A stretch of 27,341 bases of DNA from positions 1 to 27,341 of the forward strand of contig JBHHWH010000028.1 in NCBI GenBank assembly GCA_046756405.1. Reading direction: 5' to 3'. Under the pieces are notes generated by a model that worked only from the letters and a program-made list of their open reading frames with translations, ran no database searches and had not been told where the DNA came from. The DNA is from JBHHWH01 sp046756405. Its GTDB lineage: Bacteria > Actinomycetota > Acidimicrobiia > Spongiisociales > ZC4RG35. This document shows positions 6,544 to 13,794 of the stretch, piece by piece (position 1 is the stretch's first letter; every line of letters begins with the position of its first letter). Both the position numbers and the translations under genes were made by a program.

Positions 6544-8334
6544 CTAGAAGGCCTCTGGGGGAAGGTCCATCAGCGACCCGTCCTCGTTCACGGCCCGGGC
6601 CCGGCGGGCGGCCACCTTGGGGGCCACCTCGGCGATGAGCCACCGAGCGGCCTCCACCTTGCCCCGGTAGAAGGGATCGTCGTCCACTTTCGGGTAGGCG
6701 ATCTCAGCCTGGCGGAGCATCAGCCAGGCGATGACCACCTCGGCCAGGGACTCGAGGAGAGCGTTGGCGTGCAGACCCACCTTGTAGATCTCCTCTTTGT
6801 CGCTCATCGACGCCATCAGGTACTCCACCATGGCTCCCAGGTGGCCCTGGAGGTCGTCGAGGGCCTGACCCAGCAGCTCCCGTTCGGTGGTGAAGACGTT
6901 GGTGTCGTCCCCGCCCTTGACGAACTCCTGGATCTCCGCGGCCAGGGCCGCCAGGGCGTTGCCCTGATCCCGGGCGATCTTGCGGAAGAAGAGGTCCAGG
7001 GCCTGGATGGCGGTGGTGCCCTCGTAGATGGTGTCGATCTTGGCGTCCCGGATGTACTGCTCCAGGGGGTAGTCCTGGATGTAGCCGTTACCGCCGAACA
7101 CCTGAAGGGAGAGGGCGAGCTGTTCGTAGGCCTTCTCCGAGGAGTAGCCCTTGACCAGCGGCAGCAGCAGCTCGCTGCGACGGTGCCAGCTGTCGTCGTC
7201 GGGGTGCAGCTCCACCTGGTCCTGGACCCAGGCGGTGTACATCACCAGGGCCCGCAGACCCTCGGCGTAGGCCTTCTGGGACATCAGCATCCGGCGGACG
7301 TCGGGGTGGCGGATGATCGGCACCCGGGGAGCGGTCTTGTCCCTGGCCTCGGCGAGATCGGGTCCCTGGATGCGCTCTTGGGCGTACTCCAGGGCGTTGA
7401 GGTAGCCGGTGGAGAGGGTTCCCGCGGCTTTCGCTCCGATCATCATCCGGGCGTGCTCGATCACCTTGAACATCTGCCGGATACCGTCGTGCTTGTTCCC
7501 CACCAGGAAGCCGACGGCCGGGGCGTCCATGCCGAAGGTCAGCTCGCAGGTGGTGGAGCCCTTCAGCCCCATCTTCTTCTCGATGTGGGTGACGTAGACG
7601 CCGTTGCGCTCGCCGAGGGATCCGTCCTCGTTGAGCAGGTACTTGGGAACCACGAACATGGACAGGCCCTTGGTGCCGGGCCCAGCACCTTCAGGACGGG
7701 CGAGCACCAGGTGGATGATGTTCTCGGCGGCGTCGTGTTCGGCGCTGGAGATGAAACGCTTGACGCCTTCGATGTGCCAGGTGCCGTCGCCCTGGTCGAT
7801 GGCCTTGGTAGTGGCAGCGCCGACGTCGGAGCCGGCGTCGGCCTCGGTGAGGACCATGGTCCCACCCCAGCCACGCTCCACCCACAGCTTGGCGAACTCC
7901 TTCTGTTCCGGGGTTCCCTCCTCGTAGAGGACCTGGGCGAAGAGGGGGCCTCCGGCGTAGAAGGCGGCCACGGTATTGGCAGCGAGGATCATCTCCTCCT
8001 TGGCCCAGAAGACCGACGGAGGCACCGGCATGCCGCCCAGATCCGGGTGGAGGCCGAGCCGGCTCCAACCACCCTCCTTGAAGGCCCGGGCGGAGGCTTT
8101 CACCGACTCGGGAAGTTTCACCTCACCGTCCACCAGCTCTACGGGTATCCGGTCCTGGTCGAAGTAGGAGGCGGCGAAGTCCTCCCGGGCCAGCCGCTCG
8201 ATCTCGGTGAGGATGTCCTTGATGATGTTCTCGTCGAGGTCCGGCCACTGGGGAGCGTCGAGATAGTCCTGAATCCTGTTGACTTCGAAGAGGTTGAAGT
8301 AGATGTCCCGGAGGTTGGATTTGTAGTGGCTCAC
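6544..8334 (-). CDS. Acyl-CoA dehydrogenase, long (DmdC/FadE5-like) class
   Basis: FAD-dependent oxidation of an acyl-CoA to the 2-enoyl-CoA. At 596 residues it belongs to the longer class with an extra C-terminal domain (after about 460), which includes 3-methylthiopropionyl-CoA dehydrogenase and mycobacterial FadE5; simple family members are about 380 residues. Seen: MVLTEADAGSDVGAA FAD/substrate loop (160-174), the VFGGNGYIQDYPLEQYIRD segment (412-430) and catalytic Glu438 in IYEGTTAIQ. The exact acyl substrate cannot be read from sequence. The GTG start is preceded by an AGAGGG ribosome site. It is divergent from a TetR regulator, with a palindrome overlapping its predicted promoter, so it is probably repressed by that regulator. 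Confidence 0.9.
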   Translation of the reverse strand: MSHYKSNLRDIYFNLFEVNRIQDYLDAPQWPDLDENIIKDILTEIERLAREDFAASYFDQDRIPVELVDGEVKLPESVKASARAFKEGGWSRLGLHPDLGGMPVPPSVFWAKEEMILAANTVAAFYAGGPLFAQVLYEEGTPEQKEFAKLWVERGWGGTMVLTEADAGSDVGAATTKAIDQGDGTWHIEGVKRFISSAEHDAAENIIHLVLARPEGAGPGTKGLSMFVVPKYLLNEDGSLGERNGVYVTHIEKKMGLKGSTTCELTFGMDAPAVGFLVGNKHDGIRQMFKVIEHARMMIGAKAAGTLSTGYLNALEYAQERIQGPDLAEARDKTAPRVPIIRHPDVRRMLMSQKAYAEGLRALVMYTAWVQDQVELHPDDDSWHRRSELLLPLVKGYSSEKAYEQLALSLQVFGGNGYIQDYPLEQYIRDAKIDTIYEGTTAIQALDLFFRKIARDQGNALAALAAEIQEFVKGGDDTNVFTTERELLGQALDDLQGHLGAMVEYLMASMSDKEEIYKVGLHANALLESLAEVVIAWLMLRQAEIAYPKVDDDPFYRGKVEAARWLIAEVAPKVAARRARAVNEDGSLMDLPPEAF

Positions 8335-8352
8335 GGTCTGACCCTCTCTCTT

Positions 8353-8381
8353 ATTTGAGTGTTCACTCTAATTTGAATCAA
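8353..8381 (-). promoter_or_regulatory. Promoter of acyl-CoA dehydrogenase gene
   Basis: On the minus strand, -35-like TTGATT and -10-like TCAAAT are separated by 17 bp. The -10 ends 18 bases before the GTG start, with the ribosome site between. The palindromic operator lies in the spacer and overlaps the -10, a typical repressor position. Confidence 0.45.
8354..8371. promoter_or_regulatory. Palindromic TetR-type operator
   Basis: GAGTG-TT-CACTC (8357-8368) is a perfect inverted repeat with a 2-bp centre; two further matching A/T pairs extend it outward to 18 bp with one mismatch. It lies between a TetR gene and the divergent acyl-CoA dehydrogenase, on the latter's -10. A weaker site, TTGA-N8-TCAA (8373-8388), follows and might be a second half-conserved site. 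Confidence 0.55.
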
Positions 8382-8407
8382 CGCTCAACGCCAGGGTCCT
8401 AATCCCC

Positions 8408-8413
8408 TAATCT
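8408..8413 (+). promoter_or_regulatory. -10 element for leaderless TetR gene
   Basis: TAATCT fits TANNNT and ends 6 bases before the ATG at 8420, with no ribosome site between. No clear -35 hexamer. The operator lies about 37 bp upstream, so autoregulation is possible. Confidence 0.5.
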
Positions 8414-8419
8414 GGGCTT

Positions 8420-8980
8420 ATGCGTTACAAGGCCGGCATCGAGACCCGCGACCGCATCCTGGATGCGGTGCGGAGCCTCATCGCCGAGCGGGGACTGGAG
8501 GGAACGACGATCAAGGCCATCTGCCATCGGGCGTCGGTGCTGCCGGGCAGCTTCTACAACCTGTTCGACTCCAAGGAGCAGGCGATCCTGTCGGTGGTGC
8601 GTCAGGCCATCGACGCCGTCGACCCCGACCCCGACCATCGCGGCACCGACACCCTGGCCGAGTTGGTGGAGGCGTATGTGCGCTTCATCACCACCCAGGC
8701 CGACCTGGCCCGGGTCTACATCGCCATCGCTGTTTCCGGTAGCCAGAACAACCCCGAGCTGCGGGGCCGGATGATGCGCCATCACGAGAACCGGGTGGCC
8801 CGCTTCGCCGCGGCCCTGAGCCGGGAGAACCCTCACCTCGACCCGGCCGAAGCCGAACGGCGCGCCGAAAGCCTGGTGGTCTCCCTCAACGGGCTGGCCC
8901 TCCACCGCTCCTTAGACCCCGACTTCGACGTGGCCGACCACGCCCGACGGCTGATGCAAACAGTGAGGGTTCCCGCCTGA
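8420..8980 (+). CDS. TetR-family transcriptional regulator
   Basis: 186 residues. The N-terminal TetR helix-turn-helix spans about residues 28-47 (TTIKAICHRASVLPGSFYNLF), with the usual YNLFDSKEQ follow-on (46-54). The C-terminal ligand domain (60-186) is helical and unrelated at sight to named regulators. TetR proteins dimerise on short palindromes and release DNA on binding a small ligand. The divergent acyl-CoA dehydrogenase and the palindrome at 8357-8368 suggest an acyl-CoA-type ligand and control of both directions. Its stop shares one base with the start of the first LLM oxidoreductase, so it is cotranscribed with that run. The start is leaderless, judged by the TAATCT box. Confidence 0.9.
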   Translation: MRYKAGIETRDRILDAVRSLIAERGLEGTTIKAICHRASVLPGSFYNLFDSKEQAILSVVRQAIDAVDPDPDHRGTDTLAELVEAYVRFITTQADLARVYIAIAVSGSQNNPELRGRMMRHHENRVARFAAALSRENPHLDPAEAERRAESLVVSLNGLALHRSLDPDFDVADHARRLMQTVRVPA

Positions 8981-9894
8981 TGGAGTTCGGCGTCCAGACC
9001 CGCGGCAACTGGAACCATGTGCTGGCGGTGGCCCGGTGGGCCGAGGAGCGAGGCCTGTCTGCCATCGCCTTGCCCGACCACTACCTGCAGCGGGGCGACG
9101 ACCTCTCCAAGCCCGCCTGGGACCATCTAGTTCACCTGGCGGCCCTGGCCACCCAGACCGGCCTGGAGCTGGTCTCCCTGGTATCCCCGGTCACCTTCCG
9201 CCATCCGGCGGTCTACTACAAGATGGGAGCCACCATCGACGAGATCTCCGAGGGTCGGTTCACCCTAGGACTGGGTGCCGGCTGGTTGGAAGAGGAGTTT
9301 GAGGCCTACGGCCTGCCCTTCCCCGAACTGAAGGTGCGCATGGACATGGTGGAGGAGGCGATGGCCTACCTGCGGGCCGCCATCACCCCCGGCGCCCACG
9401 GATACGAGGGCACCCACTATCGCCTCGCCTCCTTCGACCCTCACCCCCGGCCCGCCAACCTGCGGCTGATGATGGGGGGAGCGGGCAAGCCCAGAAGTCG
9501 CCGCATCGCCGCCCGCTATGCCGACGAATACAACCTCTACGCCTGCCCGCCGGAGAGGTTCCGGACCGTCCGGGAGAATCTGCGGACCGAACTGGAGGCG
9601 GTGGCCCGGCGCCCCGACGAGATCTTCTGGACTTCGGCCGGGCCGGCGCTGGCGGCGAAGAAGGAGACCGACTACCGGCGGCTGCTGGAGGCCTTCGCCG
9701 AGTTCACCAGCCAGACGACAGCCCGAATCGAGGAGGTCTTCGAGGAGCGGGGCTACCCCCACGGCTCGGGAGGAAAGCCCGCGGAGATGATCGCCGCCCT
9801 GGAGGAGGCAGGCTGTCAGCGTTACTTCCCCCAGATCTTCGGCTCCGACCTGGCCGACTACGACCTCATCCTCGACGCCTACCAGGGCCGTTAG
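8980..9894 (+). CDS. LLM-class (F420-dependent type) oxidoreductase, copy 1
   Basis: 304-residue TIM-barrel protein of the luciferase-like monooxygenase superfamily. Recognisable features are the N-terminal strand MEFGVQTRGNW, ALPDHYLQ (about 31-38), LVSPVTFRHPAVYYKMGATIDEISEGRFTLGLGAGW (about 66-101) and the C-terminal EMIAALEEAGCQRYF. In actinobacteria such enzymes usually use coenzyme F420; FMN use cannot be excluded, and the substrate is unknown. The ATG shares one base with the TetR stop, implying cotranslation. The next gene is a clear paralogue sharing the same motifs, so this is an old tandem duplication. Confidence 0.88.
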   Translation: MEFGVQTRGNWNHVLAVARWAEERGLSAIALPDHYLQRGDDLSKPAWDHLVHLAALATQTGLELVSLVSPVTFRHPAVYYKMGATIDEISEGRFTLGLGAGWLEEEFEAYGLPFPELKVRMDMVEEAMAYLRAAITPGAHGYEGTHYRLASFDPHPRPANLRLMMGGAGKPRSRRIAARYADEYNLYACPPERFRTVRENLRTELEAVARRPDEIFWTSAGPALAAKKETDYRRLLEAFAEFTSQTTARIEEVFEERGYPHGSGGKPAEMIAALEEAGCQRYFPQIFGSDLADYDLILDAYQGR

Positions 9895-9914
9895 GGTCGG
9901 CTCCGACACTTCCT

Positions 9915-9919
9915 GGAGG
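9915..9919 (+). promoter_or_regulatory. Ribosome binding site supporting a TTG start
   Basis: GGAGG lies 4 bases before the TTG at 9924. It supports TTG over the ATG 15 bases further on, and the TTG start also aligns the product's N-terminus with its paralogue upstream. Confidence 0.6.
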
Positions 9920-9923
9920 TCGA

Positions 9924-10835
9924 TTGAAATTCTCGCTGATGACCGAGCCCCACCTAGGGGGCACCTACGACCAGCAGCTCGCCTTCGCCCGGTGGGCCGA
10001 GGCCGAGGGGCTGGCCTCCTTCGCCCGCTGCGACCATTACCTGTCGGGCGGAGATCCGGCTCCCGAGGCCACCGACGCCTTCGCCGTCCTCGCCGGCCTA
10101 GCCCGGGACACAGAAACCGTTCGCCTCTGCGTCCTCGTCTCCCCGATCACCTTCCGTCATCCGGCGGTCATCGCCAAGAACGCCGCCACCATCGACCAGA
10201 TGTCAGAAGGCCGCCTCGACCTGGGGGTGGGAACCGGGTGGATGGAGCTGGAACACGACAAGCTGGGCATCCCCTTCCCCGACTCGCGGGAGCGGTGGGA
10301 GCGCTTCGAGGAGGCCCTCGACTACCTCGACGCTGCCTTCTCCCCCGGCCACGGCCGCTACCAGGGCCGCTACTACTCCCTCGACGCCGACGTCAGGCCC
10401 AAGCCCACCGGGCTGCGTCTGGTGATCGGGGGTAGCGGGCTGAAACGGACGCCGCGGCTGGCCGGAACCCGCGCCGACGAGTACAACATGTTCGTCTGCC
10501 AGCCCGACGTGGCGAAGGCGAAGATCGGAGTTATGAGGGAGGCCGCCGGCGACCGGGAGGTGGAGGCCACGGTGATGGGCCCGGCTCTGGTGGGCCGGGA
10601 CGAAGCCTCCTACCAGCAGCGGCTGGCCAAGGCCGCGGCGAGGCGGGATATGGAGCCCGGAGCGTTGGAGGCCCGCTACCGGGAGCTGGGGATCCCGGTG
10701 GGCACCCCGTCGCAGGCCGCGGAGACGATCGCTGCCCTGGAAGAGGCCGGGGTGGAGCGTTACTACGTCCAGTGGCTGGACCTGGCCGATTTCGAGGGGA
10801 TGACCGAGACCGTAGATGTCCTCCGCGGAAGCTGA
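9924..10835 (+). CDS. LLM-class (F420-dependent type) oxidoreductase, copy 2
   Basis: 303 residues, paralogous to the gene upstream. Shared motifs are ARWAEAEGL near the N-terminus, LVSPITFRHPAVIAKNAATIDQMSEGRLDLGVGTGWMELE (about 71-110) and the C-terminal EEAGVERYYVQWL. It belongs to the same luciferase-like barrel family, with probable F420 dependence and unknown substrate. The TTG start is supported by GGAGG 4 bases upstream and by alignment to copy 1 (MKFSLMT versus MEFGVQT). The copies have diverged strongly outside the motifs, so they may act on different substrates or as a two-protein assembly. The 3' end overlaps the YbaK-type gene by 20 bp. Confidence 0.88.
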   Translation: MKFSLMTEPHLGGTYDQQLAFARWAEAEGLASFARCDHYLSGGDPAPEATDAFAVLAGLARDTETVRLCVLVSPITFRHPAVIAKNAATIDQMSEGRLDLGVGTGWMELEHDKLGIPFPDSRERWERFEEALDYLDAAFSPGHGRYQGRYYSLDADVRPKPTGLRLVIGGSGLKRTPRLAGTRADEYNMFVCQPDVAKAKIGVMREAAGDREVEATVMGPALVGRDEASYQQRLAKAAARRDMEPGALEARYRELGIPVGTPSQAAETIAALEEAGVERYYVQWLDLADFEGMTETVDVLRGS

Positions 10836-11307
10836 CCTGCCTCGGGCGACCCGCCGCTTCCTCGCCGCCGCGCCTGAGCCGGTGGCGGGAATCCGGTTCT
10901 TCCCAGAGGGAACCAAAACCGCGGTCGACGCCGCGGCGGCGGTGGGATGTGAAGTGTCGGCGATCGTGAAGTCCCTGGTCTTCGTGGTTTCCAGCGGCGA
11001 GGCGGAGGAGCCGGTGGTGGCCCTGGTCCCCGGGGACCTTCGTCTCGACCCGGCCAAGCTGGCCCGGGCAGCCGGGGCGGAGAAGGCCCGGCGGGCCGGT
11101 CTCGACGAGGCCCGGGAGGCCACCGGGTTCGCCGCTGGAGGCACTCCCCCCTTCGGCCACGCTCGACGCCTACGCGTCTTCGCCGACCCGGCGCTGCGCC
11201 GCCACGAGGTGGTCTGGGCGGCGGCAGGCACCCCGAACACGGTCTTCCCGATCCGGATCGAGGACCTGGACCGGTGGGCGTCGCCCCTGTGGACGGACGT
11301 CACCTGA
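10816..11307 (+). CDS. YbaK/EbsC-type aminoacyl-tRNA deacylase
   Basis: 163 residues with the YbaK/ProX editing-domain fold. These enzymes hydrolyse mischarged tRNA, such as Cys-tRNA(Pro), in trans. Seen: the TAVDAAAAVG helix (35-44), IVKSLVFVV (50-58) with the conserved lysine K52, a VALVPGDLRLD strand, the ATGFAAGGTPPFGH motif with the GG-x-PPFG turn, and the C-terminal AAGTPNTVFPI. The ATG lies 20 bp inside the preceding oxidoreductase gene in another frame, and no later start keeps the domain complete, so the overlap appears real. It is probably cotranscribed with the TetR-LLM run, though its role is unrelated at sight. Confidence 0.87.
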   Translation: MSSAEADLPRATRRFLAAAPEPVAGIRFFPEGTKTAVDAAAAVGCEVSAIVKSLVFVVSSGEAEEPVVALVPGDLRLDPAKLARAAGAEKARRAGLDEAREATGFAAGGTPPFGHARRLRVFADPALRRHEVVWAAAGTPNTVFPIRIEDLDRWASPLWTDVT

Positions 11308-11340
11308 CCCGCGGCATTTTCCCTACATGCATAGTGGAAA

Positions 11341-11346
11341 TAGCAT
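11341..11346 (+). promoter_or_regulatory. Candidate -10 for plus-strand suf genes
   Basis: TAGCAT fits TANNNT and ends 6 bases before the GTG at 11353, the second of two adjacent GTG codons. No Shine-Dalgarno is present. The preceding gap contains a CATGCATAG stretch with an ATGCAT palindrome of unknown meaning. Confidence 0.35.
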
Positions 11347-11349
11347 GGG

Positions 11350-12108
11350 GTGGTGATTTCCAAAGCCCCCCTCCTCCAGATCGAAAACCTCCACGCCTCC
11401 GCTGGCGATGTCGAGATCCTCAGAGGCGTCGACCTGGTCGTCGACTACGGCCAGATCCACGCCCTGATGGGGCCCAACGGCTCGGGTAAATCCACCCTGG
11501 CTTCGGTGCTGATGGGCCATCCCGGCTACGAGGTGACCGAAGGCCGCATCCTCTACAAGGGCGAGGACATCACCGACGCGCCGCCCACCGACCGGGGCGC
11601 GGCGGGGATGTTCCTGGCCTTCCAGCACCCCGAGGCAATTCCCGGGGTGTCGGTGATCCAGTTCCTCCGCCAGGCCCTCTCCAACCGCACCGGCACCGAC
11701 CTGACTGTCCTCGAGCTGCGGCTCAAGGTGATGGACGCCATGAAGGAGTTGGGTATGGACTCCTCCTTCGCCGACCGCTACCTCAACGAGGGGTTCTCCG
11801 GAGGGGAGCGGAAGCGCAACGAGGTCTTGCAGATGGCGATCCTCCAGCCTGAGCTGGCGATCATGGACGAGACCGACTCCGGGCTGGACATCGACGCTCT
11901 GCGCACCGTGGCCCAAGGGGTTAACAAGCTCACCGGCCCGGAGCGGGGCTTTCTCATCATCACCCACTATCAGCGGCTCCTCGACTATGTCACCCCCGAC
12001 CAGGTCCATATCTTCATGGGCGGGAAGATCATCGAGACCGGCGGCGCGGAGCTGGCAGAACGTCTCGAAGAGGAGGGATACGATTCTTTCCGTAAGGTGA
12101 CGACCTGA
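11350..12108 (+). CDS. sufC: Fe-S assembly ATPase SufC, plus-strand copy
   Basis: ABC-type ATPase of the SUF Fe-S scaffold, 252 residues. Walker A GPNGSGKST (41-49), Q-loop in AFQHPEAIPGVSV, signature FSGGE (149-153), Walker B LAIMDE followed by DSGLDIDALR, and switch His206 in ITHYQRL. The FSGGERKRNE and DSGLDIDAL signatures are typical of SufC rather than transport ATPases. It starts a sufC-sufS-sufU cluster. The start is GTG at 11350 or 11353; the second is favoured by a TANNNT box 6 bases upstream. A second, clearly different sufC lies at 17978-18778. SufC normally works with SufB and SufD; no sufB is in the window. Confidence 0.93.
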   Translation: MVISKAPLLQIENLHASAGDVEILRGVDLVVDYGQIHALMGPNGSGKSTLASVLMGHPGYEVTEGRILYKGEDITDAPPTDRGAAGMFLAFQHPEAIPGVSVIQFLRQALSNRTGTDLTVLELRLKVMDAMKELGMDSSFADRYLNEGFSGGERKRNEVLQMAILQPELAIMDETDSGLDIDALRTVAQGVNKLTGPERGFLIITHYQRLLDYVTPDQVHIFMGGKIIETGGAELAERLEEEGYDSFRKVTT

Positions 12109-12121
12109 AGGTGCCCACCCT

Positions 12122-13336
12122 GTGACCGACCTCTCCTACCTGAAGGCCGACTTCCCGGTCCTCAACTCCGGTGTCCACTTCCTCGACTCGGCGGCGTCGT
12201 CGCAGAAGCCGGTCCAGGTGCTGGAGGCGATGGACCGGTTCGCCCGCACCTCCTACGCCAACGTCCACCGTGGCGCCTACGCCTTGAGCGTTGCCGCCAC
12301 CGAAGCGTACGAGGCAGCACGGGAGAGAGTGGCCACCTTCATCGGGGCGACCGATCCCCGGGAGGTGGCCTTCACCCGGGGTGCGACAACCGCCCTCAAC
12401 ACCATCGCCTTCGGGTGGGGGCTGGAGAATCTGGGTGAAGGCGACGTGGTCCTGGCCACCGAGATGGAACACCACGCCAACCTGGTGCCCTGGCAGATGG
12501 TGGCCAAACGTAGCGGTGCCTCTCTGGACCATGTCCCCATCACCGACGACGGCCGGCTCGACATGGAAGCCCTGGAGACCAAGCTCGACTCGAGGGTGAA
12601 GGTGGTGGCAGTGACCGGGATGTCCAACGTGCTGGGCACCATCCCCGACGTGGCCCGGGTCACCGAACTCGCCCATCGCCACGGGGCTCGGGTGGTGGTA
12701 GACGCCGCCCAGCTTGTCCCCCACGCTCCGGTGGATGTCCAGAAGCTGGGTGTCGACTTCCTCGCTTTCTCCGGACACAAGATGCTGGGACCGACGGGCA
12801 TCGGGGTGCTGTGGGGAAGGATGGACGCCCTGGAGGAGACCGAGCCCTTCGAAGGGGGTGGGGAGATGATCTCCGATGTGACTCTCCACACCGCCACCTG
12901 GGCGAAGATCCCCCACCGTTTCGAGGCGGGAACCCCGCCGATCATCGAGGCCGTCGGCCTCCACGCCGCCATCGACTATCTGGAGTCGATAGGGATGGAC
13001 AAGATCCTCGCTCACGATCTGGAACTGACCGCCGTCGCCCTGGAACGGCTCAGCGACGTACCCGGGGTCACCATCCAGGGGCCGCGGAATGTCGAGGCGA
13101 GGGGCGGGGTGGTGTCCATGGTGATGGAAGGGGTGCACGCCCACGACCTGGCGACCATCCTCGACGAGGATGGGGTGGCGGTAAGGTCAGGCCACCACTG
13201 CGCCAAGCCGCTGATGCGCCGCCTCGGGGTGGCGGCTACGGCGAGGGCCAGTTTCTATGTCTACAACGAGGAAGCCGACATCGACGCCTTGGTGGCAGGA
13301 CTGCGTCATGCGGGCGAGCTGTTCGGGGTGAGCTGA
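12122..13336 (+). CDS. sufS: Cysteine desulfurase SufS (group II)
   Basis: PLP enzyme that takes sulfur from cysteine for Fe-S assembly, 404 residues. N-terminal DFPVLNSGVHFLDSAASSQKP (10-30), THH-equivalent EMEHHANLVPW (114-124), PLP lysine K220 in FSGHKMLGPTGIG, and catalytic Cys360 in RSGHHCAKPL, where the short active-site loop is typical of group II. GTG start 13 bases after the sufC stop, with GAAGGTG upstream. It precedes sufU with a 1-base stop/start overlap, fitting the SufS-SufU persulfide transfer pair of Gram-positive bacteria. CsdA-type alternatives are unlikely given the neighbours. Confidence 0.94.
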   Translation: MTDLSYLKADFPVLNSGVHFLDSAASSQKPVQVLEAMDRFARTSYANVHRGAYALSVAATEAYEAARERVATFIGATDPREVAFTRGATTALNTIAFGWGLENLGEGDVVLATEMEHHANLVPWQMVAKRSGASLDHVPITDDGRLDMEALETKLDSRVKVVAVTGMSNVLGTIPDVARVTELAHRHGARVVVDAAQLVPHAPVDVQKLGVDFLAFSGHKMLGPTGIGVLWGRMDALEETEPFEGGGEMISDVTLHTATWAKIPHRFEAGTPPIIEAVGLHAAIDYLESIGMDKILAHDLELTAVALERLSDVPGVTIQGPRNVEARGGVVSMVMEGVHAHDLATILDEDGVAVRSGHHCAKPLMRRLGVAATARASFYVYNEEADIDALVAGLRHAGELFGVS

Positions 13337-13779
13337 TGGCCTTGGAAGAGCTGTACCGGGAGGTCATCCTCGACCACTATCGCAACCCCCGCAACCGGGG
13401 TCATCTCGACCATGCCGACGCCGAAGCGGACGGGGTCAACCCGCTGTGCGGCGACGAGGTCCACATCGAGGTGGCCTTCTCCGACGGGGTGGTCTCCCAG
13501 ATAGCCATCGAGGGTCAGGGCTGTTCGATCAGCCAGTCCTCGGCGTCGATGATGAGCGAGGCGATCAAGGGGAAGACCAAAGAGGAGATCGAAGAGCTGG
13601 TCAGTAGGTTCCGGGGGATGATGGCCCTGGAGGAGTCGGTAGACCCTGGCCTCGACCCGGAGCGCCCCGGAGCGGTGCTGGGTGACATCGAGGCGCTTCA
13701 GGGGGTGAGGAAGTATCCGGTGCGAATCAAGTGCGCCAGCCTCCCCTGGAACGTCCTTATGGAGGCACTGGACGGCTGA
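13336..13779 (+). CDS. sufU: SufU, zinc-dependent sulfur transfer protein
   Basis: 147 residues of the IscU-like fold in its SufU form. It has the SufU zinc ligands C38 and D40 (NPLCGDEV), C63 (GQGCSISQSSASMMSE) and C133 (RIKCASLPW), plus the roughly 18-residue insertion before the last cysteine that separates SufU from IscU. It accepts persulfide from SufS and passes sulfur to the scaffold. The ATG overlaps the sufS TGA by one base. A longer frame reading through from within sufS was rejected because that part is a shadow of sufS. It is the last gene of the cluster, converging on a membrane-protein gene 15 bp away. Confidence 0.94.
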   Translation: MALEELYREVILDHYRNPRNRGHLDHADAEADGVNPLCGDEVHIEVAFSDGVVSQIAIEGQGCSISQSSASMMSEAIKGKTKEEIEELVSRFRGMMALEESVDPGLDPERPGAVLGDIEALQGVRKYPVRIKCASLPWNVLMEALDG

Positions 13780-13794
13780 GGGCTGGACAAGGCC

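Noticed and set aside
6769..8358. 529-codon plus-strand frame opposite the acyl-CoA dehydrogenase
   Set aside because: Antisense shadow; it crosses the divergent promoter and operator and carries no recognisable domain.
11321..11335. ATGCAT-centred palindrome as a suf regulator site
   Set aside because: Only a 6-bp core is palindromic and no match to a known Fe-S regulator site is visible; too short to claim.
10203..11363. 386-codon minus-strand frame opposite the LLM and YbaK genes
   Set aside because: It covers two well-supported genes and the intergenic gap; Arg/Ser/Pro-biased composition is typical of a shadow frame.
12811..13335. Upstream extension of the SufU frame inside sufS
   Set aside because: The extension is the second reading frame of sufS. 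SufU homologues begin at the ATG at 13336, which overlaps the sufS stop by one base.
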